A stretch of 64,000 bases of DNA from Paractinoplanes ovalisporus (lineage in GTDB: Bacteria > Actinomycetota > Actinomycetes > Mycobacteriales > Micromonosporaceae): NCBI RefSeq assembly GCF_016834655.1, contig NZ_JAENHP010000024.1, forward strand, positions 62,001 to 126,000, given 5' to 3'. A program made the position numbers and the translations under genes. Below the pieces are notes generated by a model. That model saw only the letters and a list, made by a program, of their open reading frames with translations, had not been told where the DNA came from and made no database searches. Positions 50,150-58,185 of this stretch are shown one piece after another (position 1 is the stretch's first letter; every line of letters begins with the position of its first letter).

Positions 50150-52759
50150 TTGAAACGATGGGGTGCCGCACTGGCGTGCGGCCTGATCCTGGCCACGAGT
50201 TTCACCGGCGTCGCCGATGCCGCCTCTCCTGCCCCTCCTTCCTCAAAGGCAGCCGCACCCACCTCCTGCACGCCGCTTCGAGAGGGCCACTTCGGCGATC
50301 TCGCCGCCGACCAGATCGGCACCGGCGAGGTGCTGCCGGGCGAGACGGGTTGCCACGAGGTCGCCCTCACCGCCGGCCCCCACTACCTCCAGATCCGCAA
50401 CGACGCCCGGCCGCCGCGGTTCGGCACCGTGCGCGACGCGTCCGGCAACCAGGTCTGCGACGCGCTCGAGTGCGACATCCCCGCCTCCGGCGTCTACACC
50501 GTCCAGCTGGCCAACCCGACCAGCCAGACTCTGACCTACCGCACGGCCGTGATCCGGCAGGACGCGGCGCACTGCACGACCCGGGTCCGCACCGCGTGGA
50601 ACACCGTCACCGCGCCCGCGCCGAGCACCGACCTCGAGGCCAACTGCGTCCGGTTCACCGGGTCCGACGGCGAGAAGGTGTACGTCTACAACCCGGCCGC
50701 CTCGGCCAACGTCCGCAAGCTCGACGGCAGCCTCGTCTGCCACCTGCCGACGTCGCAGTACAACGACCCCTGCCGGCTCACCGGCGCGGGCACCTTCCTG
50801 GCCATGACCGCGGCGCCGGCCGCGGCCACCAGCAACGAGATCCAGGTCCGCTCGGTGACCGACCCGAAGGGCTGCCCGGTTCACGAACCGAAGCCGTTCG
50901 GCTCGACCAACCGGTTCAGCGACGTCCGCTGCCGCGTGCTCGACGTTCCGGCCGCGGGCACCTATCTCGTACGCTTCCGCACCCCCGCCAACGTCGGTCA
51001 GCTCACCGGCGTCCTCGCCCCGGACGGCAAGCCGGTCTGCACCACCACCCCGAGGCCCGTCCTCCAGCAGGAGGTCTGCACGTTCCCGGCCGCCGGGCGC
51101 TATCTGGTGATCGCCGAGACGATGAACAACCGCATCGTCACCAGCTCGTTCACCACCACGTTCGCCGCGATGAACGGGCCCGGTTGCAAGGCCACCACCA
51201 CCCAGGGCGTGGCCGGCCCGAACGCGCGCGGCAAGTTCCGGGCGGTCGGCCAGGTCGACTGCTGGGAGTTCCCGACCCCGTGGGAGTCGGAGACCAGCCT
51301 GGTGCTGCCGCCGAACGCCTCCGGTGCGGGCGTGCCGGTCATCCGCTACTACGACAGCGACAACAACGTCGTCTGCTCCACCGTGGAGTGCGATCTGCCC
51401 GGCCCGGCGACCTTCCGGATGCTGGTGACCGCGCCGGCGGACGCCACGACCGGCGACTACATCTTCGCCCTGCAGGACAAGCACTCGATCTGGAACTGCC
51501 GGCCCTGGGACCCATCGGTGACGGTGTCGTTCCGCCCCGGCCAGTTCACCCAGTGCTTCGACTTCGTGCCCGACCGCAACGCCCCCGAGTTCGAGGTGGC
51601 CATGCAGCGGACCAGCGGCGCGGGCACCATCCGGGCCTCGGTCCGTCCGACCGCCGGCCCGCCCTGCGAGGGCGGCGACCAGATGGTCTTCACGTGTGAG
51701 ATCTCGGTCGGCACCTTGCTCCGGCTCGTGCTGACGGCCGACCCGACCGCGGCGAAATACCAGATCACCCGCTCGTACGGATCGGCCCCCGAGCCCGAGC
51801 CGGAACCCGACCCCGAGCCGGAACCCGAGCCGGAGCCGCCCACGTGCACCTCGGTGACCGAGGCCCGTTACGGCCCGCTCGCCCCCGAGCAGATCGGCAC
51901 GGTCACGGTGCCGGCCGGCCAGGCGGGCTGCCACGACGTCAAGCTCACGGCCGGCTGGCACTACATCCAGGTCCGCGGCGCGGGCAACAGCATCTCGGCC
52001 TTCGTCCGCAACGCGAACGGTGACCGCGTCTGCCTGGCCCCGCGCGGCGTCCTCTGGCGCTGCCTGATCCGCACCACCGGCGAATACGCGATCGAGGTCA
52101 GCAACCGCTACGGCACCGAGCCGATCAGCTACCGGGTCGCGGCCGTCCTGGAAGACCCGGCCGACTGCACCGGCCGGATCAGCACGGCCTGGGACGCGGC
52201 GCCCGTCCGTATCCCGACCGGCGACCCGCTCGAGGCCCACTGCACCACGTTCGAGGGCACGGCCGGCGACAAGATCCTCGGCTTCTCCGAGACCGGAATC
52301 CTTGTCATCTACGACGCTTCGGGCACCGGCGTCTGCGGCTTCCCGAGCCGGTACAACCCGCCGTGCGAGCTCACCGGCCCCGGCCCGTACCGGGTCTCGA
52401 CGATCGCCCCACCGGACGGCGGGGAGGACGAGATCCAGATCCGCTCGCTCACCCCCGCCGTCGGCTGCCCCGCGGTCACGGTGGGCGGCACCGACCAGCC
52501 GAGCGGTATCCGGTGCCGTTCGCTGACCGTGCCGGCCGCGGGCACCTATGACGTCACCGCCCTCGGCACCGGCGGCGACACCCGGAGCATCACCATCCGC
52601 GACGCCGACGGTGCGTCGCCTTGCGAGACGGCCGGCAGCGTCCCCCTCGGGAAGTGCACCTTCCCCGCTGCCGGCACCTACACCCTGATCGCCGACGGCC
52701 ACACGTCCGTGATCAGGGATGCCCCATTCACGGTCAGCCTGGCCGCCACCAGTTCCTGA
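50150..52759 (+). CDS. Large Cys-rich secreted protein with duplicated module
   Basis: 869-aa exported protein; signal KRWGAALACGLILATSFTGV. Two similar halves of about 300 residues, about 39-345 and 565-869, share CTxxxEAxYGxLAxEQIGT-like openings, GCHxVxLTAGxHYxQVR, then DP..C..R..TAW and paired cysteines, each ending CTFPAAGxYxLI. Between them lies an extra segment (about 345-545) and an acidic (E/D)P linker of about 20 residues. Strands and many Cys pairs suggest disulfide-bonded beta domains. TTG 50150 follows GGGGGAAACGAC. No family recognised; could bind polysaccharide or protein at the surface. Confidence 0.8.
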   Translation: MKRWGAALACGLILATSFTGVADAASPAPPSSKAAAPTSCTPLREGHFGDLAADQIGTGEVLPGETGCHEVALTAGPHYLQIRNDARPPRFGTVRDASGNQVCDALECDIPASGVYTVQLANPTSQTLTYRTAVIRQDAAHCTTRVRTAWNTVTAPAPSTDLEANCVRFTGSDGEKVYVYNPAASANVRKLDGSLVCHLPTSQYNDPCRLTGAGTFLAMTAAPAAATSNEIQVRSVTDPKGCPVHEPKPFGSTNRFSDVRCRVLDVPAAGTYLVRFRTPANVGQLTGVLAPDGKPVCTTTPRPVLQQEVCTFPAAGRYLVIAETMNNRIVTSSFTTTFAAMNGPGCKATTTQGVAGPNARGKFRAVGQVDCWEFPTPWESETSLVLPPNASGAGVPVIRYYDSDNNVVCSTVECDLPGPATFRMLVTAPADATTGDYIFALQDKHSIWNCRPWDPSVTVSFRPGQFTQCFDFVPDRNAPEFEVAMQRTSGAGTIRASVRPTAGPPCEGGDQMVFTCEISVGTLLRLVLTADPTAAKYQITRSYGSAPEPEPEPDPEPEPEPEPPTCTSVTEARYGPLAPEQIGTVTVPAGQAGCHDVKLTAGWHYIQVRGAGNSISAFVRNANGDRVCLAPRGVLWRCLIRTTGEYAIEVSNRYGTEPISYRVAAVLEDPADCTGRISTAWDAAPVRIPTGDPLEAHCTTFEGTAGDKILGFSETGILVIYDASGTGVCGFPSRYNPPCELTGPGPYRVSTIAPPDGGEDEIQIRSLTPAVGCPAVTVGGTDQPSGIRCRSLTVPAAGTYDVTALGTGGDTRSITIRDADGASPCETAGSVPLGKCTFPAAGTYTLIADGHTSVIRDAPFTVSLAATSS

Positions 52760-52766
52760 CCGTCTT

Positions 52767-52800
52767 GTTGCCGGTCCGCCGTCCTCGGCGGGCCGGCAAC
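52767..52800 (+). terminator. Terminator of the large secreted protein
   Basis: GTTGCCGGTCCGCC pairs with GGCGGGCCGGCAAC over 14 bp (one G-T pair) around a 6-nt loop, 7 bp after the stop at 52759. No T-run, as usual in this genome. Confidence 0.88.
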
Positions 52801-52879
52801 ACGCTGTCCGCTACGTCCCGTTTCGTCCGACCGCCGCTACGGTGATCTCGTTCCCGAGCCCACCCGACGGAGGTCCCCC

Positions 52880-53449
52880 ATGCGAGCCCTTCTGGCCGCC
52901 GCGCTCCTGGCCGCTCCCGCTCCAGTCGTCGCCCCCGCTTTTCAGGACGGTTTCGAGTCACCTGCCGTCCCGAGCGGCTTCTCCCGCTTGTCCGCAGGCA
53001 CCCAGATCGGCCCGTGGCAGGTCTCCGCCGGCGATGTGGACCTCTCCACAACCCACCTGTGGACCACCGCCGAGGGCCGCCAGAACTTGGACCTGGACGG
53101 CACGACAAACGGCGCCGTGACCCGCACGGTCCCCACCACACCGCTGCTGACGTACCGGATCACTTACGCCCTGGGCGGCAATTACGTGGGCCCGCCCGCC
53201 GTCAAGACCGGCGAACTGCGGGTCAACAACCAACCCACCCAGACCCTGACGTTCAACACCGCAGGCCGCTCCCGCGACAACATGGGCTACACCCGGCACA
53301 CCACATACGTCCTGGCCAAGTCCCGCTCCCTGAAGATCGAGTTCGCCGGCACCACCACCCCCGCCGGCTATGGCCTCCTGCTCGACGACGTCCGCGTGGA
53401 CAGCTGCGTCATCATCCTCTGCCCCCGAGCCGCCGCCGTTTCCCGCTGA
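52880..53449 (+). CDS. Secreted DUF642/choice-of-anchor C-like protein
   Basis: 189-aa exported protein starting MRALLAAALLAAPAPVVAPA. The mature part is a beta-sandwich with DGFESPAVPSGFSRLSAGTQ, IGPWQVSAGDVDLSTTHLW, EGRQNLDLDGTTNGAV and GYGLLLDDVRVDSC. The FESP...GxWxVxxGxVDL...LDLDG...LDDVxV series matches the choice-of-anchor C / DUF642 type of surface domain, often carbohydrate-binding. It ends with two cysteines. ATG 52880 has GGAGG six bases upstream. Confidence 0.75.
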   Translation: MRALLAAALLAAPAPVVAPAFQDGFESPAVPSGFSRLSAGTQIGPWQVSAGDVDLSTTHLWTTAEGRQNLDLDGTTNGAVTRTVPTTPLLTYRITYALGGNYVGPPAVKTGELRVNNQPTQTLTFNTAGRSRDNMGYTRHTTYVLAKSRSLKIEFAGTTTPAGYGLLLDDVRVDSCVIILCPRAAAVSR

Positions 53450-53459
53450 GCGAGCGTCC

Positions 53460-53488
53460 GGTGTGGACGAATGTTCGATGTCCACACC
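53460..53488. promoter_or_regulatory. 9-bp inverted repeat between two genes
   Basis: GGTGTGGAC and GTCCACACC are exact complements around an 11-nt loop, 11 bp after the DUF642-like stop and before the start at 53516. Either a terminator or an operator; the adjacent TAGGGT box (53502-53507) favours control of the next gene. Confidence 0.5.
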
Positions 53489-53515
53489 TGTCGATGTCTC
53501 CTAGGGTTCAGCGCC

Positions 53516-53983
53516 ATGGGGACCCTGGGACCGGCTCTGGTGGGCGGCATCGCCGGCCTGGTCGTGGCCGGCATCGGCATCGTCAGCGCCATCATCACGG
53601 CCCGCCACCATCGAGCCCGCGAACACGACAACTGGCTGCGGGACCAGCGACTCCGCCACTCGGTAGATTTCGTGACCGCCGTACGACGCCTGATCAACGA
53701 GTACCGCCGCGCCGGCGAGGCCGGAATGAACCAGGACGAGCGCGAAGACCTACGGGCCCGGATGCGCACCGCGAGAACCGCAATCGAACTGCTCTGTTCC
53801 CCGACCGCAGTAGCCGCCGCCAGAACAGTCAACGACCTGCTCTACCAAACCACCCCCGGCGAACCAGCAGACCACCGCCAGACCACCGAGGCCGCATTCC
53901 AGGCCACCGTAGAAGCACTAAGAGCAGAGCTGACCCCCGCAGCAGCCACAGCCCACCGAAAACCGCGAGTTCCCGAGTTCTAG
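53516..53983 (+). CDS. Small membrane-anchored protein with cytoplasmic helical domain
   Basis: 155-aa protein: one N-terminal helix (LVGGIAGLVVAGIGIVSAII), a basic stretch (TARHHRAREHDNWLRDQRLR), then a helical domain (SVDFVTAVRRLINEYRRAGE...RARMRTARTAIELL). This layout of a small helix-bundle anchored at the membrane is frequent in actinomycetes; function unknown. ATG 53516 lies 8 nt after TAGGGT, so the mRNA is probably leaderless. An in-frame ATG at 53471 would add a poorly coding Cys-containing stretch and is rejected. Confidence 0.75.
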   Translation: MGTLGPALVGGIAGLVVAGIGIVSAIITARHHRAREHDNWLRDQRLRHSVDFVTAVRRLINEYRRAGEAGMNQDEREDLRARMRTARTAIELLCSPTAVAAARTVNDLLYQTTPGEPADHRQTTEAAFQATVEALRAELTPAAATAHRKPRVPEF

Positions 53984-54005
53984 CCGTCTCCGCACCGGCG
54001 TCGAG

Positions 54006-54059
54006 CGCGGCCCGTTTCCGGGTCGAGCGCGGAGCGCGGCCCGTTTCCGGGTCGAGCGC
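54006..54059. repeat. 29-bp tandem repeat, two copies
   Basis: Two 25-bp blocks beginning CGCGGCCCGTTTCCGGGTCG are spaced 29 bp apart (54006 and 54035) with a partial third at 54000. Each contains CCCGTTTCCGGG, a small palindrome. It lies between a gene end and the tRNA-Ala. Confidence 0.8.
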
Positions 54060-54127
54060 AAAGCGCGAGCCCCGCCACCCACTCACCCGAACCGACTCGC
54101 CGAGCCGGCAACCGCACCGTGGGGTTT

Positions 54128-54195
54128 CAGGGGGCTCGGCCCCCTGAGCAGATATAGAGAGCGCCCCGGTCCGCGCACTTCAGCGGACACGGGGC
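54128..54195 (-). terminator. Two hairpins downstream of tRNA-Ala
   Basis: CAGGGGGC-TCG-GCCCCCTG (54128-54146) is an 8-bp perfect stem. GCCCCGGTCCGC with GCGGACACGGGGC (54163-54195) makes a longer stem with a bulge. Both follow the tRNA-Ala gene on the minus strand and may terminate it. Confidence 0.55.
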
Positions 54196-54206
54196 GACAA
54201 AGCTCG

Positions 54207-54280
54207 TGGAGCTGTGGGGATTTGAACCCCAGACCCCCTCGATGCGAACGAGGTGCGCTACCAGACTGCGCCACAGCCCC
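54207..54280 (-). tRNA. tRNA-Ala (anticodon CGC)
   Basis: On the minus strand the acceptor GGGGCTG pairs with CAGCTCC, the D arm is GCGCAGTCTGGTAGCGC, the anticodon stem CCTCG/CGAGG closes the loop TTCGCAT (anticodon CGC), and the T arm holds GGTTCAAATCC. Discriminator A; CCA not encoded. It is the common actinobacterial tRNA-Ala(CGC). Confidence 0.97.
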
Positions 54281-54359
54281 TTACCAGCCCGCGAACCGCA
54301 GTCCGTGGAACCGCAGCAAGGTTAACAGGTCCACCGGCCGCCCCGCGAACCGACCCCAC

Positions 54360-55109
54360 TCATGCCGTGTGGTGTCGGCCTCCCGCTTCGTAGGGGCGTC
54401 CGCGCAGGCCGCCCGCCCGGCGGTAGTACACCGACGGCGGCGCGGTCGGGGGTGGTGCATCCTCGTCGCGGTCGAGGCCCATCGCCGTGCGGCGGGCCGC
54501 CTCGCGCTGGGCCGCCAACTGCTTCTGCTTCTCGCGGCGCTGGGCCGCCCGGCGGGCCTGAGCCCGGCGCACCTCGGCCTGGCGTGCGGCCAGCCACGCC
54601 GCCTCGCGGGCCTCGATGCGGCGGCGCCGGCGGTCGGCCAGGGCCCGGTTGCGCAGGTGCACCAGGTCGAACGCCAGCAGGGCGCCGGTCACCGCGAAGC
54701 CGATCCAGAAGCCGGGGCCGACCGCGAGCACGCCGATCAGCTCGATGAAGTTGAGCAGCAGCAGCGCGGCGAAGACCCGGCGACGGCGTACGACCGCGGG
54801 GGTGTGCCGCCTCGGTGGCGGGCGACGGGCGGGGCGCCGGCCGGGTGTGACCAGGCGCAGGCGGCGTTGCGGGCGCTCCGGAACATCACCCGAAGGGGCG
54901 AGAACCGTAACCGTGACCAGGCGACCAGGGTTGATCGGGCGTCGTCCGGGCACAGTGCGACGACGGCGGTGGCGCTGCAGCACCCTCGCCGTCGACGACG
55001 CCCGCTCCGCGGCCAACCGCTCGGTGGCGTCGTACCGGCGCACGAGCGCTGGTGCGAGGGCGAGCAGTCCGGCCGCGGCGAGGACGGCGAGGAGCACCGA
55101 GGTCGGCAC
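54360..55109 (-). CDS. glpR: GlpR/SepX-type divisome membrane protein
   Basis: 249-aa protein with an N-terminal helix (TSVLLAVLAAAGLLALAPAL), a basic cytoplasmic stretch (RHRRRRTVPGRRPINPGRLV), two helices (about 112-150) and a long Arg/Ala coiled coil (AAWLAARQAEVRRAQARRAA). This layout, together with glp, rimJ and galU upstream, is that of corynebacterial GlpR and Streptomyces SepX, membrane partners of Glp in FtsZ assembly. GTG 55109 follows GGAAGGGGAGAGG. The gap to rimJ is 173 bp. Confidence 0.82.
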   Translation of the reverse strand: MPTSVLLAVLAAAGLLALAPALVRRYDATERLAAERASSTARVLQRHRRRRTVPGRRPINPGRLVTVTVLAPSGDVPERPQRRLRLVTPGRRPARRPPPRRHTPAVVRRRRVFAALLLLNFIELIGVLAVGPGFWIGFAVTGALLAFDLVHLRNRALADRRRRRIEAREAAWLAARQAEVRRAQARRAAQRREKQKQLAAQREAARRTAMGLDRDEDAPPPTAPPSVYYRRAGGLRGRPYEAGGRHHTA

Positions 55110-55282
55110 CCTCTCCCCTTCCGCCAGCTTCGGGCGGCCCGCTCAGGCATCCAGGAGCGCATACACGAGCAAAGCGGACCGCAAAGACCCAATCTCCCCG
55201 AGGCTACGGCCGCGAGCTGCGGAAATGCGCACGCCGCGCCGGGCGTGTCGAGCTGTAAGGATCAATAAGGCACAAACTGGCG

Positions 55283-55915
55283 TCAGGCCCGGACGCGCCG
55301 CCACCGGGCCATCAGGCCACCCTCGGCGGCGATCTCCTCGCTGGTCAACGCGTATCCGAGGTGGTCACGCCAGCCGCCGTCGATGTGCATGTAGCGCTGG
55401 TGGTAGGCCTCCTCGCGGAAGCCCAGCTTCTCGACGACACGCCGTGACGGCCGGTTCTCGGGGCGGATGTTGACCTCGATGCGGTGCAGCCCGCCGGGGC
55501 CGAACGCGTGGTCGACGGCGAGCGCGAGGGCCGTGGGGATCACGCCGCGACCGGCCACTCGATGGTCGACCCAGTAACCGGCGTACGCGGAACTGAAGGC
55601 CCGCCGCACGATGTTGCCCAGGTTGAGGTGGCCGACGAGCCGTTCACGGCCGTCGGTCTCGCGCCAGCAGACCGCGAACGGCATGCTGTCGCCGCGCCGC
55701 GCGGCCCGGCGCATGTCGGCGTAGACGTAGGAGAAGGCGCGCGTCGAGTTCATCTCGGACCACGGGCCGGGCGGCGCCGATTCCCAGGGGGCGAGCCACT
55801 CCTGGTTGGCGATGCGCACCTCGGACCAGCTCTTGCCGTCGCCGCGCTTGTAGGGCCGCAACAGCACCGGACCGTCCGCCAGCACGGCGGGCCATCCGGG
55901 CGTGGACCCCAGCAT
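55283..55915 (-). CDS. rimJ: RimJ-type GNAT acetyltransferase
   Basis: 210-aa GNAT N-acetyltransferase. The acetyl-CoA site reads VDHRVAGRGVIPTALALAVD (V-x-x-x-x-x-G-x-G-x-A), and the C-terminal part has ENRPSRRVVEKLGFREEAYH. The RimJ family acetylates the N-terminus of ribosomal protein S5; substrate in actinomycetes not proven. The ATG directly follows the glp stop. Gene order with glp and galU matches mycobacteria (Rv0993-Rv0996). Confidence 0.9.
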   Translation of the reverse strand: MLGSTPGWPAVLADGPVLLRPYKRGDGKSWSEVRIANQEWLAPWESAPPGPWSEMNSTRAFSYVYADMRRAARRGDSMPFAVCWRETDGRERLVGHLNLGNIVRRAFSSAYAGYWVDHRVAGRGVIPTALALAVDHAFGPGGLHRIEVNIRPENRPSRRVVEKLGFREEAYHQRYMHIDGGWRDHLGYALTSEEIAAEGGLMARWRRVRA

Positions 55916-57226
55916 CTATCGCCTCCGGTCGAGTAACAGCACATCCACGGTCGAGCCGGCCGCTGCCGTGGTGACGCGCTCGCCGAGCACCAATAGTCCG
56001 TTGGCCTCGGCCAGGCCGGAGAGAGTGTACGGCCCACCGGCCAGCGGCTGCACCGTATGTCCCCCGCCGCGCCGTTCGGCCACGTGGGCGGGGCGGAACT
56101 CGCGCAGCCCGCCGGGTGAGGACACCGTCTCGAGCAGGTGCGCCTTCACGCTGGGGCGGAAGACCGGTTCGGCGCCGGCCAGCAGCTGGATGACCGGGCG
56201 GGCCAGCACCTCGAAGCCGATCAGGGCCGAGCCGGGCTCGCCGGGCAGGCACACGACGGGCACCTCTTCGCCGCCGACCGTGCCGAATCCGAGGGTGGCG
56301 CCGGGGCTGAGTGCGACGTCGGTGAACTCGACCGCGCCCCGGCCGGGGTCGCGCCGGGAGAGCACGCGTCGCAGCATGTCGCCGGGGCCGCTGCCGGTGC
56401 CGCCGGTGGTGATGATCAGGTCGGCCCGCAGGGTCTGGTCCTCCAGCAGCCCGCGCAGGCCCTCGGGGTCGTCGTCGCAGATCCCGATCCGGTACGCGAG
56501 AGCGCCCGCCTCGACCGCGGCGGCCGTCAGCGCGTGCGAGTTGGCGTCGACGACCTGGCCGGGCTGGCTGGGCCGGCCCACGTCGACCAGTTCGTCGCCG
56601 GTCGCCACGACCACCACGCGCGGGCTGGGCCGCACCACGACGTGCCCGATGCCCGAGGCGGCGAACGTCGCCACCATGGCCGGGGTCACGTACGCCCCGG
56701 CCGGCGCCAGCACCTGCCCGGCCGCGATCTCGTCACCGGCCCGGCGTACGCCCGAACCCCGTTTGGGCGCGTGCAGGATCTCGACGGCCGCCATGCCCTG
56801 GTCGGTCCAGTGCACCGGGACGACCACGTCGGAGCCGATCGGCAACGGCGCCCCGGCCGCCACCGAGAAACAGGTGCCCGGCGTGAGGCGTACCGGACGC
56901 CAGCTCGCCGCGCCGAGGTCACCCACGACGTTGAGCCGCACCGGCCGCGAACCGCCCTCGAACCGCCCGAAGGCGGGGTGGGATCCGACCCGCCCCGCCC
57001 CGGTCAGGTCTTCCCAGCGGGCCGCGTACCCGTCGATCGCGGCCTGGTCGAAGGCCGGATAGGGGTGCGGCGCGAGCACGTCGTTGGCCAGCACGTTGCC
57101 GTGGGCCTGGGTGAGGTCGAGGTCGAGCGGAGGCAGCGCCCGCAACCTGCGCAGCACGCTGCCCAGGTATTCGGCGAGCGGCATCAGCTCGTTGGCGGCC
57201 GCCTCGGCATCGGCCGTGGCTGTCAT
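55916..57226 (-). CDS. glp: Gephyrin-like/MoeA-type protein, probable division factor Glp
   Basis: 436-aa MoeA-fold protein. The molybdopterin-binding domain is clear (VVVVATGDELVDVGRPSQPG, TTGGTGSGPGDMLRRVL), and the N-terminal part has FDQAAIDGYAARWED. The loop that in true MoeA is TGGxSxG-D-x-D reads GGTGSGPGDM, altered near the catalytic Asp, in line with the corynebacterial Glp that binds FtsZ. Upstream galU overlaps it (ATGA); rimJ and glpR follow. I infer a division role from synteny; molybdenum cofactor work cannot be excluded. Confidence 0.85.
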   Translation of the reverse strand: MTATADAEAAANELMPLAEYLGSVLRRLRALPPLDLDLTQAHGNVLANDVLAPHPYPAFDQAAIDGYAARWEDLTGAGRVGSHPAFGRFEGGSRPVRLNVVGDLGAASWRPVRLTPGTCFSVAAGAPLPIGSDVVVPVHWTDQGMAAVEILHAPKRGSGVRRAGDEIAAGQVLAPAGAYVTPAMVATFAASGIGHVVVRPSPRVVVVATGDELVDVGRPSQPGQVVDANSHALTAAAVEAGALAYRIGICDDDPEGLRGLLEDQTLRADLIITTGGTGSGPGDMLRRVLSRRDPGRGAVEFTDVALSPGATLGFGTVGGEEVPVVCLPGEPGSALIGFEVLARPVIQLLAGAEPVFRPSVKAHLLETVSSPGGLREFRPAHVAERRGGGHTVQPLAGGPYTLSGLAEANGLLVLGERVTTAAAGSTVDVLLLDRRR

Positions 57227-58146
57227 CCTTTCGCACCGCCGGCGACGAACTCCGCCAGCCAGCTCCGGAACTCCTCGCCGAGATCTTCCCGTTTGGCCGC
57301 CAGCATGACGACCGTCTGCAAGTAGCCCAGCGGCATGCCGGTGTCGTAGCGGTGGCCGCGGTAGATGATGCCGTGCACCGGGACGCCGTCGGCCAGCAGC
57401 TGCGCCATCGCATCGGTCAGCTGGATCTCGCCACCGCTGCCGGGCTTGGTGTTGTCGATGGCCTCGAAGATGCTCGCGGGCAGGATGTAGCGGCCCAGCA
57501 CGGCCAGGTTGCTCGGCGCTTCCTCGGGGGCGGGCTTCTCGACCAGCCCGGTGATCTCGACGGTGTCGCCGCCCTCAGCCGAGGGGTTGACCGAGGCGAT
57601 GCCGTAGCGGGATGTCTCCTCGGGCTTCACCTCACCCAGGGCAAGGACAATTCCCCCCGTACGGGCTTGGAGGTCGAGCATCGCGGGAAGGAGAGGCTTG
57701 TCCTCCTCGACGAACTCGTCACCCAGCAGGACGGCGAACGCGTTGTCCCCGACGTGCGAGGCAGCGGTGCCGACGGCATGACCCAGCCCGAGCGGCTCGC
57801 CCTGGCGGCAGGTGTAGATGTCGGCCAGTTCGCTCGTACGGCGTACCTCCGCAAGCCGTTTGAGATCGCCCTTCTCCTCGAGCCGGGCCTCGACGTCGGG
57901 CCGGCGGTCGAAGTGGTCGACCATCGAGGTCTTGCCGCGGCCGGTGACGAGCAGGACATCGGTGATGCCGGCGGCCGCCGCCTCCTCCACGATGTACTGC
58001 AGGACAGGGCGGTCGACCACGGGCAGCAGCTCCTTGGGAACGGCCTTGGTGGCCGGCAGGAACCGGGTCGCCAGGCCGGCCGCTGGGATCACGGCCTTCA
58101 CTGCTCGACGGCCGGACGCATGCGCGTTCGTGGTCATCAAGGTCAC
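57223..58146 (-). CDS. galU: UTP-glucose-1-phosphate uridylyltransferase
   Basis: 307-aa GalU making UDP-glucose. The nucleotide site is KAVIPAAGLATRFLPATKAV, followed by PKELLPVVDRPVLQYIVEEA and FVEEDKPLLP. GTG 58146 has GAAGGTG a few bases upstream; ATG 58137 (MTTNAH) is the alternative. It overlaps the glp start by 4 bp. With galE elsewhere in the window it supplies UDP-sugars for wall and polymer synthesis. Confidence 0.95.
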   Translation of the reverse strand: MTLMTTNAHASGRRAVKAVIPAAGLATRFLPATKAVPKELLPVVDRPVLQYIVEEAAAAGITDVLLVTGRGKTSMVDHFDRRPDVEARLEEKGDLKRLAEVRRTSELADIYTCRQGEPLGLGHAVGTAASHVGDNAFAVLLGDEFVEEDKPLLPAMLDLQARTGGIVLALGEVKPEETSRYGIASVNPSAEGGDTVEITGLVEKPAPEEAPSNLAVLGRYILPASIFEAIDNTKPGSGGEIQLTDAMAQLLADGVPVHGIIYRGHRYDTGMPLGYLQTVVMLAAKREDLGEEFRSWLAEFVAGGAKG

Positions 58147-58185
58147 CGCACCTTCGCTCAGTCGTGCCCGTGGTATGCCGCGAGA

